Positions 24,073 to 32,187 of a stretch of DNA of 64,000 nt are shown here, piece by piece; position 1 is the stretch's first letter; each line of letters begins with the position of its first letter. The position numbers and the translations under genes were made by a program. Origin of the DNA: Hymenobacter sp. YIM 151500-1 (GTDB lineage: Bacteria; Bacteroidota; Bacteroidia; Cytophagales; Hymenobacteraceae); assembly GCF_025979885.1 (NCBI RefSeq), contig NZ_CP110139.1, positions 806,001 through 870,000 of the forward strand. The letters are read 5' to 3'. The notes below the pieces were generated by a model. That model made no database searches, was not told the DNA's origin, and saw only the letters and a program-made list of their open reading frames with translations.

Positions 24073-24151
24073 GTAGCCGAAACGTGCCTGGGGTGTCGCC
24101 TTGCTCTCATGCTGGAAGAGCAAGGCGACACCCCAGGCACGTTTCGGCTAC
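24073..24151. repeat. perfect 35-bp inverted repeat between convergent genes
   Basis: Arms 24073-24107 and 24117-24151 match perfectly, loop CATGCTGGA. It lies between the response regulator and the cyanophycinase gene and ends 6 bases before the latter's stop codon. It probably terminates both transcripts. Confidence 0.93.
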
Positions 24152-24157
24152 GAATGC

Positions 24158-25102
24158 TTAGTACGAGGAAGCCGGCGTCGGCTCGTTGGCATCTTGGCCG
24201 GCCGTGATGCGCAACGACTCGGCTTCCTGCTGGCGGAGCTTCAGGTTGGGGTAGAATTCGCGCTGGTTGACGTCGTAAAGGTTGCCTTTTACCAACACGT
24301 GCAGCAGCATGTTTTCAATGGAAATGGCCTCGCCCGGCCGGGCCGCCGCGGCGTTGTTGTGCTCCAGCTGGTGGCCGTCTAGGATGATGACCAGGTTGGA
24401 GCCGATGGTTTCCAGCAGGTGACCTTCGGTGATGAGCACGCCGGTGTCTTCACCCAAGCCAATACCAATTAGCTTGGGGTAGCGGGCCACGGCTTCAATG
24501 AGGCGGCCAAACCGGCCCCGCTTCACAAAGTGGGAGTCGATAACCACGTTGTCGAGCAGGCCCAGGCCGGTACCCATCTTCACGGCGCCCTTCATCAGGG
24601 CGTCGGGCACGCTGCCGCCCTTAATCATGGTGTGCGACATGGCCATGGCCCCGGCCGAGGTGCCGGCAATAACGAAGTTGGGCTGCTCGAAGTAGCGCTG
24701 CTTCAGCACCCGCAGAAACTCCGTGTCGCCGAACATTTCCGTCAGTCGCGACTGGTTGCCGCCCGAAAACATCACCACGTCGGCGGCCTGTAGGCGAGCC
24801 ACGTACTCCGGCTGCCGGGCGTCCTCGGGCGTACGGATGTCCATGACCCCCACATTGTGGCAGGCGAGCATGGCGAAGGAAGACACGTAAATGCGGCCCA
24901 CCTCCTCCGGTATCATGGAGGCCGTGGTTACTACCTCAATGCGCGGGTCCGCCTTACCGGATTCCAGCACGACGCGCTTCAGGATGCCCAACTCGAAAAA
25001 GTTGAGGTAGTATTTCTTTTTGGTGCGGGGATTGGGGTAAGTACCCTTGTCCTCGTTGCCGCCGATGGCAATGAGTTTACCGAGTGGCTTTGGGTTTTTC
25101 AA
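24158..25102 (-). CDS. cphB: cyanophycinase-like S51 peptidase
   Basis: 314-residue serine peptidase of family S51. GKLIAIGGNEDKG near the N-terminus, MFSGGNQSRL and the nucleophile elbow IAGTSAGAMAMSH (Ser at about residue 149) are typical of cyanophycinases, which split the polymer multi-L-arginyl-poly-L-aspartate into beta-Asp-Arg. The start is TTG at 25102: an in-frame stop lies four codons upstream and no ATG precedes GGNEDKG. There is no signal peptide, so it is intracellular. An isoaspartyl peptidase that could finish the degradation is encoded at 19581. No cyanophycin synthetase is in the window, so true cyanophycin use is unproven. Confidence 0.85.
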   Translation of the reverse strand: MKNPKPLGKLIAIGGNEDKGTYPNPRTKKKYYLNFFELGILKRVVLESGKADPRIEVVTTASMIPEEVGRIYVSSFAMLACHNVGVMDIRTPEDARQPEYVARLQAADVVMFSGGNQSRLTEMFGDTEFLRVLKQRYFEQPNFVIAGTSAGAMAMSHTMIKGGSVPDALMKGAVKMGTGLGLLDNVVIDSHFVKRGRFGRLIEAVARYPKLIGIGLGEDTGVLITEGHLLETIGSNLVIILDGHQLEHNNAAAARPGEAISIENMLLHVLVKGNLYDVNQREFYPNLKLRQQEAESLRITAGQDANEPTPASSY

Positions 25103-25237
25103 TTCGGAAAATCAGCTAAAACATTCAACAGAAACCAGGCCGCCTGCCAGCAAGCAAGCTTCGGGCCATGTGCGCGCGAAGTAGTACAACAGCAATCAGC
25201 GCCAAATCGTTGGCAGCGAGACGAGCGCCGGGGCGGT

Positions 25238-27052
25238 TTACTCGCCCTGCGGCCCGCCCAGCAGCGCATCCAGGGTGGCGGTGGCAATGGCGTGGTAGTT
25301 GGGGCGAGCCTGGGCGTAGAGGCGGCGGGCCTCCCCGGCGCGGCCAGCAGCGAGCAAGGCCTTGTACAGCGGCACAATAAACTTGCGGCGCCCAACCGTG
25401 GTCAGGAAGCGGCGCAACGCCTCGTCGGCGGGGGAGTAGCCGGCCGCAATGGTAAGCGGGAACCAGGCCGCCAGTATCTCGGCGTTGCCGGAATGGGTAA
25501 ACCCGAAAGCCGCGTCCAGCTCCGCGAGGCGCTCGGCCGGCCCGGCGGCAGGCAGTTGGTGGAGCAGGTGCACCCACTCGTGGCTGGACCAGGAACCAGT
25601 GACCAGGGCCGAGGCTGGGGTACCGGCCTGCCACTGCCGAGTGGCTTCCTCCACGGCCGCAAACCGCTCGGCCGCCACGGGCGGTGCTCCGGCCGGCACG
25701 CCGGGGCCGTACACCCACGCCGAAAGTGGCAACTGCTCTTCCAGGCCGGGGTGCTGGTCCAGCAACTCCCGCCGCAGGTAGTCTATGAACGAGGCTGTGC
25801 CCATGCTGCGGAAGCTGTGCCGGGCGAAGTACTCTGTAATAAAGGCGTCCAGTGCCGGGCGGCCCACTCGGTGTTCCAGCTTGAGCAGCAAGTAATTGCC
25901 TTTTTCGTAGGCAATTTCGGTTAGGCCTTCGTCCGGGTCGCGCCCTTGCAGCTGCAGATGTAAGTGGGTATCGGGACTTGCGGGGCCCAGCTCGGCCAGG
26001 GTGTGGTGCAGGGCGGTTTGCCCCAGTACCTGTAGCATATCGGCGTAGGGGCGGCCGTAGAGCCGCTCCATAATGCGGCGCTCAAAGTACACGGTAAAGC
26101 CCTCGTTCAGCCAGAAGTCGTTCCAGGTGGCATTGGTGACGAGGTTGCCGCTCCAGGAGTGGGCCAGCTCGTGGGCCACGAGGCTGGTCAGGCTCCGGTC
26201 GCCGGCCAGGATGGTGGGCGTCACAAATGTTAAACGAGGGTTTTCCATGCCCCCAAATGGAAACGAGGGTGGCAGGACCAGCAAATCGTATTGCCCCCAG
26301 CGGTAAGGCCCATACAAATCCTCGGCGGCCGTTACCATTTGTTCCAGATCGGCAAACTCCCACAGGGCGCCGGGCAAGGTGCCGGGCTCGGCGTACACGC
26401 CCGTGCGCGGACTCAAGGCCCCGTACTCCAGGTTGCCGACAGCCAGGGCCATCAGGTAGGCCGGAATGGGCTGGTCCATGCGGAAGTGGTAGAGGCCAGC
26501 GGGGGAGAGGGCCTGAGGATTTTCGGCACTCATCAGCGGCAGCAAGTCGGTGGGCACGCGCACCTGCGCTTCGTAGGTAAAGCGGATGCCCGGCGAGTCC
26601 TGGCAGGGCAGCCAGGTGCGGGCCAGAATGGCCTGTGACTGAGTAAACAGAAAAGGCTGCCGGCCGCCGGCGGTCTGCTCCGGAGTCAGCCACTGCAAGG
26701 CCGCGGCCTGCGCGGTGGTGCGGTACTGAATGCTGATGGCCGTAACGTCCGCGGGTAGAGTGATGCGCAGGGCCTGGCCTAAAATGGAGTCAGCCAGCCC
26801 CAGCTCGAAGCTGGCCGCGGGACCTTCGGGACTGCCGAGGCGCACCGCCTCAATGTGCAGGCCCCGCGTGTCAAAAACCACCACCGGGGCCTCAGGCTGG
26901 CGCGTGAGCTGCCAGGTGGCGTGGCCGCTGAGGGTGCGGGTGGCAAAGTCGACGGTGAGGGCCAGGGCCAGGTGGTGGACGCGGACCTCCGCGGGCCGGG
27001 CATAGCTGTGCGGGTCGGGGGTAGGAAGGACGGCGGTGGAAGCGGTTGACAT
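25238..27052 (-). CDS. M1 family metallo-aminopeptidase, leukotriene A4 hydrolase-like
   Basis: Zinc aminopeptidase of 604 residues. Substrate motif GGMENPRLTFVTPT precedes the zinc site HELAHSWSGN (about residue 292) and the distal Glu in WLNEGFTVYFERR, the HExxH-18-E arrangement of family M1. The GGMEN form and the helical C-terminal domain (about 460-604) match the leukotriene A4 hydrolase/aminopeptidase B branch. No signal peptide is visible, so it is probably cytoplasmic. The ATG at 27052 is preceded by TATCTTTG (27112-27105 on the minus strand), giving a leader of about 50 bases. Confidence 0.92.
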   Translation of the reverse strand: MSTASTAVLPTPDPHSYARPAEVRVHHLALALTVDFATRTLSGHATWQLTRQPEAPVVVFDTRGLHIEAVRLGSPEGPAASFELGLADSILGQALRITLPADVTAISIQYRTTAQAAALQWLTPEQTAGGRQPFLFTQSQAILARTWLPCQDSPGIRFTYEAQVRVPTDLLPLMSAENPQALSPAGLYHFRMDQPIPAYLMALAVGNLEYGALSPRTGVYAEPGTLPGALWEFADLEQMVTAAEDLYGPYRWGQYDLLVLPPSFPFGGMENPRLTFVTPTILAGDRSLTSLVAHELAHSWSGNLVTNATWNDFWLNEGFTVYFERRIMERLYGRPYADMLQVLGQTALHHTLAELGPASPDTHLHLQLQGRDPDEGLTEIAYEKGNYLLLKLEHRVGRPALDAFITEYFARHSFRSMGTASFIDYLRRELLDQHPGLEEQLPLSAWVYGPGVPAGAPPVAAERFAAVEEATRQWQAGTPASALVTGSWSSHEWVHLLHQLPAAGPAERLAELDAAFGFTHSGNAEILAAWFPLTIAAGYSPADEALRRFLTTVGRRKFIVPLYKALLAAGRAGEARRLYAQARPNYHAIATATLDALLGGPQGE

Positions 27053-27104
27053 AGGCGGGCGGAAACGAACAGCCCCGCTTCGGGCGGGGCGAGGAGTAAG
27101 TCGG

Positions 27105-27112
27105 CAAAGATA
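27105..27112 (-). promoter_or_regulatory. -7 box of the M1 aminopeptidase promoter
   Basis: TATCTTTG on the minus strand, matching TAnnTTTG, about 53 bases upstream of the ATG. A GC-rich hairpin (GCCCCGC...GCGGGGC, 27071-27090) lies in the leader. Confidence 0.55.
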
Positions 27113-27342
27113 GCCAAAAGCCCAGGCGCGGCCGGGAAGAAGCAGTCCGTTTTTTCGGCTGAAATCCGCTAATCAGCCCCGCAAAGAGTACGAGCAAAAC
27201 CCCTAACTTGCAGCAAGGAGAGAAGCTGGGATTTTCGGCAACTCATCAGCGCTGAAACCAGTAAAACGCCAGGCTGCCGCGGGGCCGTGCTCAGCTAGCC
27301 GGCCAGTGTCAGCTGCCGTTTTTCGTTCTCCCTTTAGTTCAC

Positions 27343-29115
27343 ATGAAAGAAATAACCCGCCCTACTTTTTTTACCTCCTTCTGCTGCTGGCTGCTGGGCC
27401 TGCTGCTGCTGACTTCTACGGGGTCGTGCAGCCAGGACCAGAAGGCGCAGCTGAAGGAGGTGCTGCCGGGGGCCCTCACCAAAGCGGGCGGCCCGCAGCC
27501 CCGGCTCGACAGCGTGTACATCATGAAGTACATGAGCGCCGAGCCCAAATTCAAAGACCAAATTGAGTGGGCCAAAAAATTTTACCGGGAGCGGGATTTC
27601 CGCCTCGGCTGGTTCCGCAACCATGAGCTTGTGCCCCAGGCTACCACCATGCTCGGCGTCATCAACAAGGCCGCCAACGAAGGCCTGGACCCGAAAGACT
27701 ACCAGACCAAGAACTTCGACCAGCTGTTTGCCGCGCTGAAAGACGCGCAGTCCGACTCTACCAAGCGCAACGCCCTGGAAAAGGAAATCGACGTTGCCCT
27801 GTCAGCCACGTACTTTAACTGGGCTTCCGACTTTTACCGGGGCACCGTCGATCCGCGCGCCGTCAAGACCATTGACTGGCAGGTGAAGCGCAACAAGGTG
27901 AAGCTGCACAAGGCCCTGATGACCATCTTGCAGGAGCGGGAAAGCACCTACGGCTACTACGATTTCGAGCCCCTGCACCCCGAGTACGACCGGCTGCGCA
28001 AGGCACTGGCTGAGTACCGGGAAATACAGCGCAACGGAGAATGGCCCACAATTCCGGCCACTACGCGCCTGAAACCGGGGGCTAGCTCTCCCGCCGTAAC
28101 GGCGCTACGAACCCGCCTGCTGGGGCCTCAACCTGGAGGTGCTCCCGCGTCTGCTGCCGAGGAAATACCGGCCCGTACGGTCGCCAACAACCCTGGAACT
28201 GCTGCGCCCGCCGCGCCGGCGGCCACCACCTATGATGCGCCGCTGGTAGCGGCCGTAAAGGCGTTTCAAACCCAGCACGGACTTAAGCCTGATGGCATTG
28301 TAGCCGGTGAAACAGTGCGCCTGCTCAACGTGCCCATTGCCGACCGCATCGACCAGATTATCCTGAACATGGAGCGCTGGCGGTGGATTCCGAAAAAGTT
28401 CGAGCCAAACTACTTGCTCGTCAACATCCCTGACTACACCCTGCGCGTGGTGGAAGATGGGAAGGAGGCCTTTACCATGCGCGTGATTGTGGGCAAGGCC
28501 CTCAACGCCACTCCTATCTTCAGCGACAAAATGGAGTACGTAGTGCTGGCTCCGTACTGGAATGTGCCGTTCAGTATTATTGACAAAGAGCTGCGGCCAA
28601 AGCTCGCGGCTGACCCGTACGCTACCCTGGACCGCCTCGATATGGAAGTGGTGAAAGGCTCAGGAGCCAAGGCTACACCCGTAGACCCCGGCAGCATCGA
28701 CTGGGCCAACCTGACGCAGAAAACGTGGAAGTACACGCTGCGCAAGCGGCCCGGCCCCAAGAATGACCTTGGTGATGTGAAGTTCATCTTTCCCAACTCC
28801 AACGACGTCTACCTCCACGACACGCCCCACGATGAGCTGTTCAGCCAGACCAAGCGGGGATTCAGCCACGGCTGCGTGCGCGTAGCTGAACCCATCAAGC
28901 TAGCCGAGTATCTGCTGCGCAACAAGCCCGGCTGGGACAAGCAGGCTATTCTTGACACCATCGCCAACCAGAAAGAGAAGTATATCAGCTTACCTGAAAA
29001 GCTGCCGGTGTACTTGGTGTACTTCACCACCTGGGTTGACGAAAACGGCCAGGTGCACTTCCGCGACGACATTTACGGCCACGACAAAGCCCTGGCAAGA
29101 GAGTATTTCAACTAA
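27343..29115 (+). CDS. L,D-transpeptidase lipoprotein, YcbB/LdtD type
   Basis: 590-residue lipoprotein that would make 3-3 crosslinks in peptidoglycan. The signal peptide ends in STGSCS (Cys about residue 29). The N-terminal scaffold domain is followed by a peptidoglycan-binding segment (AVKAFQTQHGLKPDGIVAGE, about 305-325) and a YkuD catalytic domain with HGCVRVAEPIKLAEYLL, nucleophile Cys511. The large capping region between domains is the mark of the YcbB/LdtD branch. A Pro/Ala-rich stretch of about 40 residues interrupts the peptidoglycan-binding domain (about 255-295). The start is the ATG at 27343. Confidence 0.9.
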   Translation: MKEITRPTFFTSFCCWLLGLLLLTSTGSCSQDQKAQLKEVLPGALTKAGGPQPRLDSVYIMKYMSAEPKFKDQIEWAKKFYRERDFRLGWFRNHELVPQATTMLGVINKAANEGLDPKDYQTKNFDQLFAALKDAQSDSTKRNALEKEIDVALSATYFNWASDFYRGTVDPRAVKTIDWQVKRNKVKLHKALMTILQERESTYGYYDFEPLHPEYDRLRKALAEYREIQRNGEWPTIPATTRLKPGASSPAVTALRTRLLGPQPGGAPASAAEEIPARTVANNPGTAAPAAPAATTYDAPLVAAVKAFQTQHGLKPDGIVAGETVRLLNVPIADRIDQIILNMERWRWIPKKFEPNYLLVNIPDYTLRVVEDGKEAFTMRVIVGKALNATPIFSDKMEYVVLAPYWNVPFSIIDKELRPKLAADPYATLDRLDMEVVKGSGAKATPVDPGSIDWANLTQKTWKYTLRKRPGPKNDLGDVKFIFPNSNDVYLHDTPHDELFSQTKRGFSHGCVRVAEPIKLAEYLLRNKPGWDKQAILDTIANQKEKYISLPEKLPVYLVYFTTWVDENGQVHFRDDIYGHDKALAREYFN

Positions 29116-29562
29116 CTGTTTTTTCTGATTGCTGGCTTGGGCCTCGCTGGCCTGAGCCCATAGCCAGCAGGTAATGAGACCTTGTGGTATAGCGCCTCCT
29201 CTGTCCGTATTGTGGATGGGGGAGGCGTTACTCGTTTATGTTAATTGTGCGTTCGGCTCCTGGCAGCGGAGTTACGCTTCTTATAAGAGGCTACTATGTC
29301 TGGCAATATGAATTAGTACCAGATATAGTAGGTGAACCTGCTCCCCATACAAAGCAATTCTTATACAGGACGCCCCAGATTAACATACGTTATACATTTG
29401 TAAACCAATAGAGTGGCTAGTTTAGTGCTTGTATGTTCTATTGATAGAAATGTTACAAAACATCCAATGTGTTATCAATTGTAACCAAGGTGTTTTCTGA
29501 GATGATGACTAGCTCAACTGAATTAATAGCTTTGTAAACTTATCTTTCCTTGCATAGCCGTT
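29116..29562. other. AT-rich intergenic region upstream of the XRE regulator
   Basis: Distinctly AT-rich. It holds an imperfect hairpin (GCGCCTCC...GGAGGCGT, 29192-29227) that may end the transpeptidase transcript, and TAGCTTTG at 29527-29534, a good -7 box for the regulator gene with a leader of about 25 bases. No gene is supported. Confidence 0.45.
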
Positions 29563-30327
29563 ATGGTCGACCGTATTCGGGAGTTATTAGCAGCCCGCCA
29601 ACTGAGCCCCACGCAGTTTGCAGACACAATTGGCGTAGCACGCCCCATTATCAGTCACATTCTCGGAGGGCGTAACAAACCCAGTTTGGAGGTGGTGCAG
29701 AAAATTATTGCTGCTTTTCCGGATTTGTCGCTGCCTTGGCTGCTCAATGGAGCGGGAAGTATGTTTGCAGCCGCCGAGGAGCAACAAAGCTCTGGGTCGG
29801 CCGTACCACGCGCGGCTGCTAAGGCCCAAGGGTACGGTGCACAGCACACCCCTCCGGACGCTACAGCTGCTCCCACGGCTAACGCAGCCCCGAAGTCAGG
29901 GCGGAAGCCAAGCTCACGCTCAGGGCTCACGCAGCCGGCCGATTTTGGCTCAAGGGCCAGTCTGGCTGCCACCGACCTTGGCCAGCCTAGCCACCCACCT
30001 TTTGCGGCCCCTGGCATGGACGTTGGCGTACATCCAGGCGCTTCAGGTACCCCCATTGCCGGAAGCTCAGCTGCGTCAGAGTCTGAGGTTGCCCCGAATA
30101 CCTCCCCGGCCACCACTCCCTCGCTGAGCAGTTCTTCCCCCGAAGCTATAAGCAGTGGAGCATCAACTGGCGTAGTCTACCGCTCTACTGTGGCATCACA
30201 GGCCGCCAATGAGGCTGGCGGTGCCCCATCTAGTCAACCTACAGCTCGGCCCGGGAAAGCAATTCAACGCATTGTCATTTTTTATCAGGATGGCTCTTTT
30301 GCTGAGTTCCGTCCGGAGCACTCATAA
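29563..30327 (+). CDS. XRE-family transcriptional regulator with a long disordered middle
   Basis: 254-residue DNA-binding protein. Residues 1-60 are a canonical XRE helix-turn-helix (LSPTQFADTIGVARPIISHI, then GGRNKPSLEVVQKI). From about 70 to 230 the sequence is low-complexity Ala/Pro/Ser/Thr, probably disordered. It closes with a short conserved-looking beta segment (QRIVIFYQDGSFAEFRPE). The gene sits alone in an AT-rich island about 2 kb long, and a promoter box ends 28 bases upstream of its ATG. I infer a regulator whose C-terminal patch binds a partner or itself; targets are unknown. Confidence 0.82.
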   Translation: MVDRIRELLAARQLSPTQFADTIGVARPIISHILGGRNKPSLEVVQKIIAAFPDLSLPWLLNGAGSMFAAAEEQQSSGSAVPRAAAKAQGYGAQHTPPDATAAPTANAAPKSGRKPSSRSGLTQPADFGSRASLAATDLGQPSHPPFAAPGMDVGVHPGASGTPIAGSSAASESEVAPNTSPATTPSLSSSSPEAISSGASTGVVYRSTVASQAANEAGGAPSSQPTARPGKAIQRIVIFYQDGSFAEFRPEHS

Positions 30328-31113
30328 GTCTGGGGTAGTCGGGGTGGCCTCTTACATCGACCAACTATTGGCCTAGGGATGGCTGCCGCATAGGCAGTAA
30401 GTCAGACTGGCTGCTTAATAAAATTATAGATATCAGCTACTTGCTGGCAGGTAATGAGGTGTGGCCTAAAGGCCATATACAGGGTCATTTCTATGGCAGA
30501 ATACTGTCTGTTGTTATAGGAATAATGGAAATACTGATTCTACATGGTTATGTTTCCAAAAGTGACGTTAGTAAAACAATAAAAAACTAGTTTTCAGACA
30601 CATATATATTAAATGGTGAACTATAGGTGATAAAGGAAAACACTATTTATTAGAAAACCAGGTTATTTGTTAAAGGCAAGGAATCACGTGCTAACGTGTT
30701 TTGCTAGTATAAAATTTGTTGCTAACCGTTTCGTGGTAGCTGTTAGTCAGGAAAAGTCATACTGTTTTGAAGAGCTGCACTAGCCAATGGTGTTAGCAGC
30801 CGGAAAGATGCTTGCCATCTGTATCTAAATGTTGACGTCAACAACTCGGAGCTAGCCAAAAGATGTCTTTTACGGAGCCTTATCTGCTACCACTGCTAAT
30901 CTCATTTACAATTGTATTTACTATTGTAATGAGCGAGTGAGTTATCGGTGCAGTCTAGTGCAGATGTAAGATTCGTTGAGTGTATATAAGTATATAGCGC
31001 CTAAGGGTACAGTCAAGATATTGGATGGTTAATCACCTAAACACTTGCTGACGCTTGGCGGTATACTGTATGCTGCCAGCGGAGTTTTCCTTGGCCTTGT
31101 CCGGACCGGTACT
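30328..31113. other. 800-base AT-rich region without a recognised gene
   Basis: Much poorer in GC than the rest of the window, with no long open frame. The only candidate is a 25-codon frame at 30863-30940 (start MSFTEPYLLPLLISF, end VFTIVMSE) with a GGAG 11 bases upstream; it would be a small hydrophobic peptide. The region may be foreign DNA or a large regulatory region. Confidence 0.4.
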
Positions 31114-31121
31114 TACCTTTG
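31114..31121 (+). promoter_or_regulatory. promoter abutting the small lipoprotein start
   Basis: TACCTTTG (-7 box), with TTGG at 31091-31094 as a -33 element 19 bases upstream. Only four bases separate the box from the ATG at 31126. Confidence 0.65.
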
Positions 31122-31125
31122 ACGC

Positions 31126-31296
31126 ATGAAAAATTTCCGTCTGCTTTGCCTGTTTGCCGTTTGCGCTTCGTTGTTTATGTCTTCCTGCTCGCAAGCTCCT
31201 GACGCGGAGAAGGACCCCAATGCTGATGCTGCCTACAAGCGTGAGCACCGGACCGAAGGGTACCGGGATGCTCAGCGGAGCAACGTTAACTACTAA
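31126..31296 (+). CDS. small lipoprotein, 56 residues
   Basis: A short gene encoding a signal peptide with lipobox (MKNFRLLCLFAVCASLFMSS then C21) and a mature part of about 36 charged residues (QAPDAEKDPNADAAYKREHR). The lipobox, a matching promoter and a downstream terminator make it credible despite its size. It would sit in the outer or inner membrane, facing the periplasm. I recognise no family. The promoter box ends 4 bases before the ATG, so translation is probably leaderless. Confidence 0.75.
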   Translation: MKNFRLLCLFAVCASLFMSSCSQAPDAEKDPNADAAYKREHRTEGYRDAQRSNVNY

Positions 31297-31405
31297 GCAG
31301 CTCGGCCCTGGCAGGAGGCGCGGCTGCTGTGCCTTCCCGCAACCTGTTCGTGCTGGAACATCCGGTTAAGTAGGCGTCACTGCAACAAATACCTGATACA
31401 ACACC

Positions 31406-31445
31406 AAAAAGGCCCAGCTGGCAGCACGCCAACTGGGCCTTTTTA
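31406..31445. terminator. bidirectional terminator
   Basis: A 17-bp stem (AAAAAGGCCCAGCTGGC with one G-T pair) and 5-base loop, with A5 and T5 flanks, between the convergent small lipoprotein and the 163-residue gene. Confidence 0.9.
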
Positions 31446-31480
31446 AGGTAAAAGCATCCTACCGAGTATCAGGAAGCCGC

Positions 31481-31972
31481 TTAGCCTATCAGCTCGGTAA
31501 TGGGCATGGCTGGTGCCAAGGAGCGGGTCAGAGGCGGCAGCTCGATGCCGGCTAGCAACTCCTGCTCCAGCAGCTCGGCCCAGGTGCGCAGGTAGAGCAC
31601 CACGTCGTCGCGCTGGTTGTGGCGGAGCGCATTGCGGCGCTCGAAGGGAATAGCCGCCCGGATGGCAGGGTCGGAGAGGCGCTCCAGGTGGCTGAGGTCC
31701 TGACGGGTAAAGCCCAGAGCCAGCATCTCGTCAATCGTAGCGTCGATGGGTAGGCCACTGGTGGGACAGTAGTCGGTGAGCTGCCGCTCCCAGTCGCCGT
31801 AGCGCTGCATGGCGCGGGCGTGGATTTCGCCTTTGGTGAGCTTGGTGATGGTTTGGGCCAGGTGGCCGCAGTTGCAGCTGCCCATGTGTCCCCACTGATA
31901 AGGAGCCTGCGTGGCGAGGCGCTGAGCGGTGTCGCGCAGGGCCTGAATGACGGCAAGAGTGCGTTGAGCCAT
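31481..31972 (-). CDS. conserved hypothetical protein, 163 residues
   Basis: Soluble, mostly helical protein of unknown function, ATG at 31972. It has a distinctive N-terminal GSCNCGHLAQTITKLTKGEI segment with two cysteines and a histidine near each other, which could bind a metal, then HARAMQRYGDWERQLTDYC. Later parts (TIDEMLALGFTRQDLSHLER, then DDVVLYLRTWAELLEQELL) are plain helices. The cysteine/histidine cluster suggests a small metal site, but this is inference. It stands alone between a terminator and the RhlE gene. Confidence 0.6.
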   Translation of the reverse strand: MAQRTLAVIQALRDTAQRLATQAPYQWGHMGSCNCGHLAQTITKLTKGEIHARAMQRYGDWERQLTDYCPTSGLPIDATIDEMLALGFTRQDLSHLERLSDPAIRAAIPFERRNALRHNQRDDVVLYLRTWAELLEQELLAGIELPPLTRSLAPAMPITELIG

Positions 31973-32187
31973 AACAGTAACGTCGGAAAGTGCGCAATCA
32001 GAAGTACGTACGCCTGCTATAAGCGCAGAAGGCGGCCGTTTGTTTGCTGAAAAACCAACTGCTTGGCAGTGGTCAGGAAAGATAAAGCCCCGGCTTCGGC
32101 AGCGGCGCACCTCAGGGTACAGCCCAACCAAAACCGGAGCTTGAACAAACCAACGGAATGCTGGCCTCAGCCGGCTCCCCAGCTACG

